Positions 1-10,746 of a stretch of 64,000 nt of DNA are shown here, in pieces. The stretch lies in the NCBI GenBank assembly GCA_019925095.2, contig CM034389.1, positions 15,630,435-15,694,434 of the forward strand, read 5' to 3'. A model generated the notes under the pieces. That model was not told the DNA's origin. It made no database searches and saw nothing but the letters and a program-made list of their open reading frames with translations. The DNA is from Dendrolimus kikuchii. Its lineage: Eukaryota; Arthropoda; Insecta; Lepidoptera; Lasiocampidae. How positions within the stretch are numbered: the stretch's first letter is position 1; every line of letters starts with the position of its first letter. A program made the translations under genes and the position numbers.

Positions 1-337
1 TTGATCGTAAGTAAAGTTGTTTTTCTATATCTTCCATTAAATTTTGACTTCGCATGTAATGTATGAGTTGATACATTTAGTTAATACTAAACATAATTCC
101 CAATAATATTATATTATAATTCCGATCGGCAATATTCGTTTGCGCAGATAAGGTGGATCGGTTTCCGACATGTAAATAAATCTATATTGAACTTTATTTG
201 CAAGGGCAAAAGGCAGAGTGTTGCTTACACTTACATGATTTCGTACACTGTCGCGTGTATTAAAATTAGATATCGGAAGAAATTATTAGTTGTGTAGTAC
301 TATAACTACAAAGTTCATAGGTTTTTTTGTATGTTAC
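1..337. other. AT-rich non-coding
   Basis: No coding signal, RNA gene or recognisable repeat seen. Only short non-ATG open frames are present. Confidence 0.5.
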
Positions 338-475
338 TCAGCTCCCAATTGTTTGGGCTCGGCACAATATGTCTTTTCTGAACTGACATATGTCCTCTGT
401 TACACCACAATAATTCAATATGTTATCTTTCATACAATCTATTCATCTGTTTTTAGCTCTACCTTTTTTACATTT
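338..475 (-). mobile_element. 3' end fragment of an RTE-clade LINE
   Basis: Read on the minus strand, this stretch matches the last part of the RTE copy at 18741-19951: both contain GACATATTGTGCCGAGCCCA followed by an AATTGGGA-type 3' tail, and the upstream part reads as a decayed GVTEEVC-like segment. Only the terminal ~140 bp remain, consistent with a 5'-truncated, old insertion. Target duplications were not identified. Confidence 0.6.
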
Positions 476-1104
476 ACAAATAATCGGGAGAAAGTGAAAG
501 AAAAGAATTAAGTTGTTTAATTAAAAGTAATATTATATATAGGCTAATTCTATTCTATAATTTGAATTGTAGTATACTTATAGTTTTTTCAATGTCTTAC
601 AGGATTTCATGTTCTTTGAGAGCGCAAACAGGCAAAACAACAGCGTTTTTAACTAGGCAAATGAGAAAAACGAAATTTTCATATATTTTACTGGAAATTA
701 AATGTTGTCATAAAACAAGGTTGTTCAGAAAATGTTATGCATAAACCGTAAGTAATTTGTATAATGTATTTGAAATATTAATTATGTAATGTTAAGTTTA
801 AAGTATTTATAAGAGTGCAGTAATCTCTATTTTATCAATTTATGTTATTGTGATAAGTATTAACCATTTTATATTAATTTAAAATATTCTTTAATTTTAT
901 ATTTATATATTTGTTTTATTATTATATAAAAACGTCGTTTCTTACGCTAGATTATAAAATATAAGTTGTTTATATGAATGACATTAAATAGTACTAAAAA
1001 GTAACGTCCGTGAGCGAGGCGGTCTTGTACATGGATAGTTAGTATATAAATTCAATGCTGATAATTCGATCTAAATCAGATTTTTTTTAAATATATTTTT
1101 TTAA
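476..1104. other. AT-rich non-coding
   Basis: Very AT-rich; small open frames here have no recognisable domain and no splice-supported structure. Nothing else seen. Confidence 0.45.
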
Positions 1105-1175
1105 GTATTGTTGATTGTTCGTGCCTACCCCGCAAGGGAACTGGCGTGAAGTTATGTATGTATGTATGTATGTTG
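1105..1175 (+). repeat. Interspersed repeat ending in a (TATG)n microsatellite
   Basis: A unique-looking core, GTGCCTACCCCGCAAGGGAA followed by ctgGCGTGAAGT, runs straight into four to five TATG units. The same core plus CATA units occurs in inverted orientation at 5868-5918. A microsatellite attached to a conserved repeat end is the pattern described for some lepidopteran non-autonomous elements; the exact family is not assigned. Confidence 0.6.
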
Positions 1176-2536
1176 ATTAGCAGATGACATACGCTGGCCG
1201 CTGTCACGGCACACTACACTCGCTCAGGCACTAAGGTGTACAGCGCATATCATATTTGATTTTATAATTTTTATCCAAATTTCATATATATAATCAAAAT
1301 ATTTGTTTCATTTATTTATAAATACAAATACATGCATAAAACTCGCAATACTTATTTTAACATGTTCATAATTATCATAATAAAGTCAATGTAGAAGTTA
1401 TATGTATTCAAAACCTTGTAAAAAATGAGAAATAATAAATATTAATTATACAAGAAATGTTAATAAGATTTATGTGGATGTGCAAAAAAAAAATTAAGTT
1501 CAACTTTAGAATGAAAATGGAGATAATACTCCTTGTTGTTATATATAACATATTTAAATATGTTTCAATTTTATTATTATACTTTATTAATCTGGCAACT
1601 ATTATATGGAGTTTTACTATAGTGAAAGATAATACAATAATGAAATATATCCAAAATTCAATGATGTATGGCATTTAAACTAAATTTTTGTTTGGCTTTC
1701 TAGATTAAAATATTTTTAAATGAATGCACATTTTTTACTCTTCGGGGTCTGCTGTACATAATGTACATTTATGCCGGCTTTCTATTATTTTCACATTTGT
1801 ACTGATATATTGACGGCTACTGGTTATTAAACGAAATAGTCCAGCCCATAACGTAAGCTGAAGTATAACAAAAATAGCCTCTATGACTGAAAAACTTACA
1901 TAATGTCATATAAGTTTAAATGATTTAGTACACCTTTATATTATACCTTCTCCTCAGTTTGTCTCTTGACAAACGCCTGTCTCAAAATATTTGATAACTT
2001 CCTGTCTATACACCAAGAAAGAAAAGTCACTCATTAATCTGTATCCAGGAAATATTTACAAAGATTTTCAGCCACCATAGCAGTTTTTTTCACTTGATTT
2101 AGGAGCAGAAATTTTTTGCATCTTTTTGTGTCTGGATCTTCCAGTGAAGAACGCCCAACGGAACTGTTTTAGCAACAAAATTTAATTTACCTAAAAGATG
2201 TTTCGCAGTAATACAATTTCATTTATTCTCTTTTAAAACCCAAGTTATAAAGGTTAGAAATGTTGAGGATCTTTGAATTGGGTATCGTTTTTATGTTCTT
2301 TTCAGAATTCCAGGTAAGGCCTCAGTATTCGATCTTTGTCTACTCGGCTTGTTACTTTAGTACAATGTGATCCTCGTTTCAAAGTAAAAAGTCATCTAAG
2401 CAGATGATGGTTCTTACTTTATTTTCACGGAGAAGTGAAGTTACCCAGTTTGAAATTTTACTAAAACTCAACAAGCCAATTAGAAGGTAATTCATATTAT
2501 AGACTAGCATTTTCCCCAAGACTACATCGCGTGAAA
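1176..2536. other. AT-rich non-coding
   Basis: No gene seen. Open frames around 1408-1678 overlap on both strands and are Leu/Ile/Phe-rich translations of AT-rich DNA, so I do not call them. Confidence 0.45.
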
Positions 2537-2610
2537 AACATTCGGAATACCGAATGTTTCTTAAAATTTTGTGATTAACATAGGGCTTAATAAGCCCTAT
2601 GTTAATCACA
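2537..2610. repeat. Two adjacent palindromes (hairpins)
   Basis: The first palindrome has 10-bp arms around AATA (AAACATTCGG / CCGAATGTTT, about 2541-2564). The second has perfect 20-bp arms, 2570-2589 and 2591-2610, separated by one base. Either could extrude as a cruciform or fold in RNA. Confidence 0.8.
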
Positions 2611-2854
2611 TGAAATCTTAATTAGGCTTTTTATATATATGTATAAACCTTCAATGAAAGTTTATTTAACTGATGTTGAAAATCGTTTAAAAATCATAGC
2701 TACATTGTATGGACATACATTATCTGTCAATATTTAACGTCATTAACAATTAATAACAATACCACATCACTACATGTGTGTGAATCAGGCGATAATAGTT
2801 TCTAAAAAAGCTGCAACTACAGAGCCATTTTTCATTATTTTTGTCTATCATGGC

Positions 2855-3105
2855 ATGTCATTTATCGGATTAAAAAATATTCTAGTTACGCCCAGGGATG
2901 TAAGCTAGCGCTATGTCGAGTTTCATTTAAATCAGTTTAGTAGTTTTCACGTGATGCTCTAACAGGCAGAGACGAATTTCTAAAAATGTTATTTTCGGAA
3001 TCTGCTAGTCTGAATTACTCTTGACTTTTTTACATTTATAAACGGATTGTACAATCTCGAACCATTTACATTACATTTATTTTATTATAGTATAAATTTG
3101 GTCCT
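2855..3105 (+). repeat. Dispersed repeat, copy 1 of 2
   Basis: This segment resembles 54199-54440 in the same orientation. Shared landmarks are AGTAGTTTTCACGTGA, a following cgctctaa, and CTCGAACCATTTACA with a tttattatagtata-type tail. It is a decayed interspersed element with no coding capacity, probably a LINE- or SINE-derived tail. Confidence 0.55.
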
Positions 3106-3216
3106 TATACACCAGGGGAAGATATCTTTTATGAGACTTAGTAACCGGTATTCGAGTATGATAGTAAGCATTTGAAATATGGAGTTTTATTGAGTAATCA
3201 TCCGTCAATATTTATA

Positions 3217-3489
3217 CGTGCAAGACTAGAGAAAGAATACTAATTCCTGCAGCCGGGCAAGGCAAAAAAACAACCCACAGCCAGGTGGTAAGGTGTTTGC
3301 TCGTCAGGATGGCTACCATCCCTGGTCTAGAGCATGCCGCCATAACAACCTTAAGTTGTGTTCCGGCATTAGTGGCCAAGTTCCAGTCCCATCTGAGTCC
3401 GGAAGCACGTTGGTAGCACCTTAGTGTCGACGGTGACCACTTTGCATCACAGTTGGGCCGTCAGCCTGTCGGGTGTACTCCAGCAATAA
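3217..3489 (+). mobile_element. Short internally deleted derivative of the CR1/Jockey-like LINE
   Basis: The left ~180 bp match the 5' end of the LINE at 50038-53689 (GAGAAAGAATAC, a gcGGCCGGGC-type block, GGTGGTA, GATGGCTACCA, GTTCCGGCATTAG). The right ~90 bp match that LINE's 3' end (a GACGGT block, CATCACAGTTGGGCCGTCAG, TACTCCAGC) and end in an A-rich tail. The whole ORF2 is missing. A second copy with the same architecture is at 34094-34410, so the 5'-3' fusion was probably propagated as a non-autonomous element. Confidence 0.7.
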
Positions 3490-3812
3490 AAAAAGAAAAT
3501 CATCTGCCTTTATTGTTTCAGTGATATTATTTTTCAGGCTCACCAGTCTCAATGTAGGACAATGAACATGATAATTAAGCCGATTTAAGTTAAAGATCAA
3601 TCTGTGAGAATCGTCTTCTGAGGAAGATTGGTCAGATGAAACCACTTTTGAAAGTGTTTAGAGAGATTGCTCTACATATAGGATGCTATTAATTTTTTAT
3701 GTCATCACAGCAGTTGACATTTTGGCTTCGAATTTCCTACAATGATGCAATGAATGTTAATAATAGATTTTGAGTAAAATGGTATTCGGTATCCATCTAT
3801 GATGCTCAATAG
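3490..3812. other. Non-coding
   Basis: No supported feature seen between the LINE derivative and the long dispersed repeat. Confidence 0.4.
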
Positions 3813-4285
3813 TGTTACGAGCTACAGGACTCAAATAAAAACAAATGCCGTTGGAATTACTATAGAGTTTATTAGAACTGCACGAACACTTATAAAACAG
3901 GTACAAATAAAACTGGATGCAACCAGTTCACACTGCATGATTCGAAGCAATTCAACAGCGCAAAGTCCGTCACTATATCGCTAATCGAGAGTACTACACA
4001 CGTCTTACTCGTATCGTAGTCGCCGCTTGACTGCTGATCTCTCCGTTCGGGCATTCCTTTATACTCAGCTTACAATATGTCACGACCGTGTAAACAATGA
4101 TTTCTAAGAACCACACCTGGCCACTGTCGACGCTATTCCCGGAAAACATAATTCTGCACAGCTGCAGGATTATGCCTGCGAACGGCCATAATTAAGTACA
4201 ATAACAATAGGTAATTGCAAATTTTAAAGACAAAAGAACTTCAAATGCGGAGGGTAATAAAACCCTGTTTTATGGCAGGCGGTGT
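3813..4285 (+). repeat. Long dispersed direct repeat (solo-LTR-like), copy 1
   Basis: About 470 bp align with 10003-10432 in the same orientation. Landmarks are GGAATTACTATAGA, GCAAAGTCCGTCACTATA, CTCCGTTCGGGCATT and TTTATGGCAGGC. Both copies start near TGYTACGAG. The length and the absence of an open frame suit a solo LTR, but no terminal TG...CA pair or target duplication was confirmed, so another interspersed repeat is possible. Confidence 0.5.
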
Positions 4286-5864
4286 GCTTCGTGGAATTTT
4301 GGCCAAATTGTAACCATAGTTTTTGGGATTCTAAAAATTCGCACAAATTAATCACATTTTTGGCTTTTCTAATGTTGAAACAGGTCTTGTCGATTTATTG
4401 CTGCCGCGATCTTATTTCTCAGAGTTCCTGGAGTTATACGAAAGGGTTGCTTTTTGATTTGGTGCTTGCTGTTTGAGTAAAATTCATTGGGTTTTTCAGT
4501 CGTAGATACAAGCTTTTTTTATTGGTTTACAAGATAAAATCCTTTTAGGAAAGAACTCTTATACCTCCTGATTCTTTATAAATTTCATTTATTTTTCGTT
4601 GGAGAAGAGGTGAGTGTCTGGAGGTGGTATTTAATGTAGCAGATCATGAAAATTTTATTTTGAATTTTGTATATGTGGCGGATTGGTTCAATGAAGAAGA
4701 TAGGCTTTGTTTCAAATTGAATTATTTAATTTCTGGTTTAACAATATAATACAGAAAATAATTTCGAGTAGCTAACATAAGAATAACAATGTCAATACAT
4801 TAATAATAATCCATCCATAGTTTATGTGCTTATTAAAACATTGTAAATTAACCGATTTTCATGAAACTATTTTGTACAATATAAATTAAGAATCACACAC
4901 AATCTCGGGAAATATGCCAGTAAATTCGCGAGAAGACTTCTAAGACTAAAGCATTTTATAATTTAAAACATAAGCTTTATATGGCATTTACTGGTTATAT
5001 CTATACTTATGAATCTTCTATGAATCTACTGATTCTAGTTATAAGAAACTTACTATTACGTCTAGTCAGTGTTTTCCATGAAAATTTCCAATTTCAATAC
5101 CCATAGCAGCACATCACTTAGAGAAAATTGTTTAACTGTGGGAAAGATGAACATACATTTTATCTTCAGACTGGTTGCTGCTTTAGAACCTTCGGATCCC
5201 AAAGATTTCAGCATTTAAATATATATTTTAAAGTAAGCAAGTAACTGCATTATCAAAATATATAAAAATATGCTAGCAAAAAGTATGTTATGATAAATAA
5301 TCTTAATAAAAAAATAACTAAATCTTTTCTTAGGCATAAACAAGGTTTAATTAATACAATAATAATCACAAAATAAAAAGCCCGATTTGACACTTAAGAA
5401 TGTCAATAGAACGTAACTTTGAATGAAATCAACAAAACTGAGAGCCAACAACCATTATTATATTTAGTTGATAATATACATAATTGTTTTACTGGTGTAT
5501 TATGCAATGTAATAAAACACATTTCAATTATTATTTTCTTCCAAATACTGAAATAAGGTGACAATTTGATTAATTTTGTTATGTCGTTTTAATCTATGAC
5601 GAAGTCCCAAAAACAGTTACGTTCTAAGGCGTCTTATTTTTAATTTTAGTCTTGCTACCAAATGTCGCATTTCATTAACTCCAATTAATTCGATTCAGGA
5701 AAAATATACATATTTATTCCAAACGTTTAGATTATATATATATTGATATTAAAACAATAAATACTACATAGTTGTACATATATGTAATAAAAAAAAGCGA
5801 TCGAATAAATACATTACTAAACATTTAAATTTAAATCATATAAATTTCAAAAGATCTATTATCT
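4286..5864. other. AT-rich non-coding
   Basis: No coding exon, RNA gene or clear mobile element recognised. Confidence 0.45.
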
Positions 5865-5867
5865 ATC

Positions 5868-5943
5868 ATACATACATAACTTCACGTCAGTTCCCTTGCG
5901 GGGTAGGCACGAACAACAGAGTGCCATTTAGGCACTCTGTTGT
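5868..5943 (-). repeat. Inverted copy of the (TATG)n-linked repeat, with hairpin
   Basis: CATACATACATAACTTCACG and TTCCCTTGCGGGGTAGGCAC are the reverse complement of 1121-1171. They are followed by a perfect hairpin with 13-bp arms, 5913-5925 and 5931-5943, around ATTTA. The hairpin is absent beside the copy at 1105. Confidence 0.7.
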
Positions 5944-6852
5944 CACAAAGTCGTATAATATATGTATATAATATAATTTATAATCGGTTTTTCGTGATAA
6001 TCAGTTAATTTGATTTAAGATTTGGAGGTTTCAATCCCTAAATATCTTGTAATAAGAACTGTCAAATCGGGGCTATTATTTTGTGATGTAATGTTATTAA
6101 ATAAAAGTTTCTTCTCACTCAGACATTATTTTTGATTTAAACTTTAGACATTAAGAAATTTAATTAAGATTACATTAATATGTTAAATTTTATAAGCAAT
6201 TTACGTTTTTGAAACAGCCAAGATGATCAAATAGATAAGAACATCGAAAGTGATCATTAATATCGGTACAACCATTGTCGTCTAATAGATCGAATCGGCC
6301 GTCTTGACCAAATACATCAGTACACCGACAACGCCAAATACATGAGTACATTCATATCGTCATTATTATGTTAACAACCACCTCGCCAAAACAAAGAGAC
6401 ACTCTAGAAAAATGAACTCTATTCTAAATGGGATTAGTGTCAAATCGAGATGATTTCATACTAAACCAAAATTGTATTTCGAATTATGTATTTCAAATTG
6501 AATTACTTATTGCTAAATTTGCACTGAATGAAAAGTACCTTTCTTTTCTAATCTGAAATTAATGAAATCAATTCTGAAGGCGTTTGAAACTTAAAAAAAA
6601 CTCCTAATCACAGCAGTGTGATTGACGAAGAGGATGATATGTGCATAATAATATTTATTACGTTTAATCCAGGGTCAACACTGGGATTGGAAGGAAACGC
6701 CAGTTTTTTTTCAATCAAGTATCATTTATTGACTACTTACAAACATTGTTAAAACTTCTAACCCATAAGGGCAGAGATCGAATCTTTAGTATTTTTGACT
6801 GACCCACCTGTTTTATTAGTAACTCTATGGACACAGAACGATTTCACGTCGA

Positions 6853-6967
6853 TAGATTATAATCTATCGGGAAATAATGCGTTAAATTGTAAGCAGTTTG
6901 TTCCGGTTCACAATATTTCAATAGCTCTCGAGATAGATTATAATCTAACGGTCTTTACAATTTAACG
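6853..6967. repeat. Small inverted-repeat element with TAGATTATAATCTA palindromes
   Basis: The palindrome TAGATTATAATCTA occurs at 6853-6866 and 6934-6947. CGTTAAATTGTAA (6880-6892) and its reverse complement (6955-6967) form a second inverted pair. It looks like a partly rearranged MITE. Confidence 0.5.
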
Positions 6968-7272
6968 ATGACATATATACTCTAATGTAGCCAATTATTA
7001 ACGGCGTTCATTTTAACTTTATAACTAAGACGCATTTGGCCACAGTACCTAACTATAATATTATTTCAGATAGAACAGAGATATTAGGCGAGCCCAGTTA
7101 ACTAAAGATATATTATTAACCTATAAATTTTATAAATAGTCTCAAGTTCCTGTTTCTAACCAGATATTTCAGTTCTCTTAATTAAATCAGGTTTTTCATA
7201 CTTTTGTTAACATTCTTTAATACTTGATGACACCGTTTTTCAGCGTTGAGTTTTCGTTTTTACTAAATACTA

Positions 7273-7358
7273 ACTGTCTTATTCATAGAGAGTTAGAGTA
7301 AGGTTGAACGCTTCTTTAACCACCATAAAGAACTGTTCAAACATACTTCACTATCAAA
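7273..7358. repeat. MITE-like repeat, copy 1
   Basis: ACTGTCTTATTCATA, then GAGTTAGAGTA and GCTTCTTTA, are shared with 33280-33378. The better-preserved copy at 33280 has imperfect terminal inverted repeats. Confidence 0.45.
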
Positions 7359-7597
7359 TGTATCATCATCATGGAAACGCGAAGGAAGTTTCGCGGGCAG
7401 ACGATAGTCTATAATATTATAATATGCTAAATATGTCGTCTCTCTACATTGAAGTTATTAAAAAAACACAATTGGAATAGACTATATAAACGATGGAGAC
7501 ACGGTGAATTTTTTTAGATTTCTTGTCTGTTAGTCGGTTTGTCTGTTTGTTCGGGATTTACGTAAAAACTACTAGGCCAGAGCAAATTCTCAAGACT

Positions 7598-8267
7598 TAA
7601 ATTCTGCGCTACCTTTTATCCCGGAATCGCACGGGAAATTTTCCGGGAACGGTTTGAAGAGGCCAGAATAAAAAAAGCTTTCTTATTTCGATGCGATGTT
7701 TTTACTCATTGATAGCAAATTTTCTGAAATTAAATCTGTGATGCTTTTTATCCTGGGGATCCCGCGAATTTTCTCAGGAGCTGGTTAAAGTTGTTAGGAC
7801 GCTTACAAATTAGTTTATTTATTCTTACACGATTTTAGACACGATACATTATTTTTTAAATACAGCAATACTTTGTGTCCTGGGAATCTCACGGAAATTT
7901 TCCCGAGGGTGGTTTCTAGTGGTTAGTATGCATATAAATTAGCTGATTTGAATACAACTTATAGTAAAACACAATGCACTTTCTTTTTCAAATACTGCGG
8001 TACTTTGATGGATATGGACCCGGGTATCCTGCGAGATTTTTGTCGGGAATAGTATAAATTATTTATTTGCATAACAATTAGTTGATTCAGATTCAATTGA
8101 TACTAAAACGATAACCACGTTCTTTTTCGAATGCTTCGTTAGTTTATATTCCGGGAATCCCGCGAAAACTTCCCGGGAGTGGTTTAAAGTCGTTATACTG
8201 CATAAACATTGCCTGATTCCGATACGATTTCACCAGAACGTTAGATTAAGCTTTTTTTCAATGACTG
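7598..8267 (+). repeat. Five-unit degenerate tandem array, ~133-bp period
   Basis: A motif of the type TATCCCGGGAATCCCGCG followed by a ttcCCGGGAG-like block recurs at about 7617, 7749, 7876, 8017 and 8147 (spacings near 132, 127, 141 and 130). Each unit also carries a GGTTTAAAGT-like block and a cataaatta-gattcgatac-like block. Reverse-orientation units of the same family occur at 31320-31430, 32270-32590 and 41500-41910. Confidence 0.65.
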
Positions 8268-9488
8268 GGGTATATTATATATATGTATAGTATGATCTAA
8301 GTATAGATCACGAGAATTCATATACGTATTAGACATTAAAACAGTATCCAAGAAACATCAATTATTCATTGCTGATAAAAAAAAGTTTTATCTCGAATTC
8401 TAAATTTCTTGTGTATTGAAACTCTTTAGTAGATATTTCAACAAACTCATATATACATAGAAAGTATACTCACATATACATAGTGTATTATGTCAAATGA
8501 AATGTTAAAATTAAGTTAATATTGTAAAATAGCTTTGTCTGTACATTGAAGCTATTAAAAAAATCGATTGCGATCAAATTGTTTGATTGATGGAAAATTG
8601 AAACAATTAATGTTTTTTTTTCATAAATATATGTTAATTTCTATGAGGTTTTCACTATTATACAGACATTTTTTACTTAAATGCTGAAAAAGCTAATATC
8701 ATGGGAATTCTAGTGTAATTTTTCAGGAAACCGGATTCACTTTTTTATGTTTTTACTCTAACTTTAGTGACGGAAAGTTCCAAAATTTTCTTGGGAATAA
8801 TGCGCCTAGATATAGCATGAAAACTAGTCGTGTTACTCTTATTACAGCATAGTTAAATACTTTATGACATTTTTATACATGACTATATTGGGACTCTTGA
8901 GATTTCCCGGGATTTCCTTCCACTTTCAAACCACTAGATCAACTTTGACGCAATGTTCGCAAATTACAAGACACTGTCTGTAATTATTAGAAATCCTTAG
9001 TGAAACATCTGTAGTTGAATAAGTCTTTAGTAACATTACAAATATCGGGAGTTTATGGATATATCTAGGATTCATGTATTGTCATATTAAATATTTATTC
9101 AATTTTACATATTGATAAAATAACTTTAATCTTTGCTATCTTAGTAATGAAAATGAAGTCGAGGGCAAATATTAGTTACGTTATAAAAATGAAAAAGATT
9201 TTTATAACAGTAATCATACTATTGAAATTTTGATTTAGTATGAAATCATCTCGATTTGACACTTATCACATTTAGAATAGAGTTCATTTTTCTAGAGTGT
9301 CTCTTTGTTTTGGCGAGGTGGTTGTTAACATAATAATGACGATATGAATGTACTCATGTATTTGGCGTTGTCGGTGTACTGATGTATTTGGTCAAGACGG
9401 CCGATTCGATCTATTAGACGACAATGGTTGTACCGATACTAATGATCACTTTCGATGTTCTTATCTATTTGATCATCTTGGCTGTTTC

Positions 9489-10002
9489 CAGTTTAAAAAA
9501 AGTGCAATGCACACAAATTTATATTTGAGTAAGGTGATATTTAATTATCAGCTGGCAAATCAGTGGCTGAATTCAATTGTGGCACAAATCAAACTTGAAT
9601 TAGTGATAGATTCATGATCTAAATTACCTACACTGCCTGGCAAAGATAAAAAACCCAAACTATTGTTTGAGCAGTTAGTAATAATCGACTTGAAACTGAA
9701 ATGTTGCATTTCTCAAATTCTTCAAATTTGAACTGTCAGTGATGAATTCAGCCAGTGAAATGTTCAAAAACTTATGTGCTAAATAATAAAATTAGTTGAA
9801 AAATATATGTATAGTTTTTAAGTTTGTAATTGGTGTAAACAGCCTTTTCAGCCATTTTGCAATATTGTAGTTTTTGGAACATGTATGTAATTAAAATAAA
9901 ACAATTTGTTTTTGTCTTATTACAATGTCCTAAGTGAAAACTGTGGTATAAATATTTCATGAGATACTAATATAAACAATAAGTCCCTTATGAATAATAC
10001 TG
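9489..10002. other. Non-coding
   Basis: AT-rich spacer between the inverted-repeat element and the second long dispersed repeat. Nothing else seen. Confidence 0.4.
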
Positions 10003-10432
10003 CTACGAGTGCGGGACTCGAATTAAAATGCCGCTGGAATTACTATAGAATTTATTCGAATTATACAAACACGTATAACACAGGTGTAAATATAACTGGA
10101 CGCAACCAGTACAAACGTGATGAACAATTTAATAACACACGCAAAGTCCGTCACTATATAGCTCATCGAATGTACACACATATTGCTCGTATCGTAATCG
10201 TCGCTCGACTGCCTCACCCCTCCGTTCGGGCATTGTTTTATTCTAACCTATACAAACACAATATGTCGACCTGCCAAGCGTCGACGCAATTTCCCAGAAA
10301 ACATAATCCGCACACTTGCTTAATTATTCCTGATACACAATAGGCTGTTTTTCTAAGTAAACAAAAGAAGTCCAAATGCGGGAAGGTAATAAACTGTGCT
10401 TTATGGCAGGCAGGTGTGCATTCACTTTTGTT
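10003..10432 (+). repeat. Long dispersed direct repeat (solo-LTR-like), copy 2
   Basis: Second copy of the 3813-4285 repeat, somewhat shorter and diverged. Opposite-strand open frames inside it are translations of the repeat and are not called as genes. Confidence 0.5.
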
Positions 10433-10539
10433 GACATGTAACAATACTTTTATGAGATTTATTAATAAATGAAAAACACTTTATTGTTCACTAAAAATTA
10501 AAAACTATGATCAGAAAAACTAGATACAGTAAAAGTTGA

Positions 10540-10633
10540 ACAAAGGGCAGTCTTATGACTTAAAGCAATTTCTTCCAGCAAATCCCTACACTTAGTGAAG
10601 TATTTAAATAAGGGGGTAAGACTGCTTTTATAT
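10540..10633. repeat. Short inverted-repeat segment
   Basis: GGGCAGTCTTA near 10545 is complementary, with one mismatch, to GTAAGACTGCT near 10617. It resembles a tiny MITE lying in the 3' flank of the gene at 10747-13831. Confidence 0.35.
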
Positions 10634-10746
10634 AAAACTAACCATATCATATTGTGATTAAACATACATTTACTTTAATCAATCATTATTTATTAAATGA
10701 ACAGATAGCATCACAATGTCAATCAAAAGTTAATCTAAACAATACA

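Larger units (their letters stand above)
6211..9488. mobile_element. Non-coding element bounded by 263-bp inverted repeats
   Basis: The arms 6211-6473 and 9226-9488 are inverted copies, by eye about 95% identical, beginning GAAACAGCCAAGATGATCAA on the left and ending in its reverse complement on the right. The 2.75 kb between them has no transposase-like frame but carries several smaller repeats, including a five-unit array (7598-8267). It could be a non-autonomous long-TIR (foldback) DNA element. I could not find a clear target-site duplication at the outer ends. Confidence 0.65.

Noticed and set aside
1408..1678. Open frames of 88 and 73 codons on opposite strands
   Set aside because: AT-rich, hydrophobic translations overlapping each other, with no domain or splice context.
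9348..9617. 89-codon plus-strand frame
   Set aside because: It starts inside the right inverted-repeat arm and runs out of it; the left arm does not preserve it as a coding unit.
3813..10432. The two ~450-bp direct repeats as LTRs of one element
   Set aside because: The 5.7 kb between them has no gag, pol or primer-binding-site signal and contains other complete elements; the two copies are also rather diverged.
9990..10444. Plus-strand 117-codon frame and two minus-strand frames
   Set aside because: They lie in a dispersed repeat whose other copy (3813-4285) does not keep the frames open.
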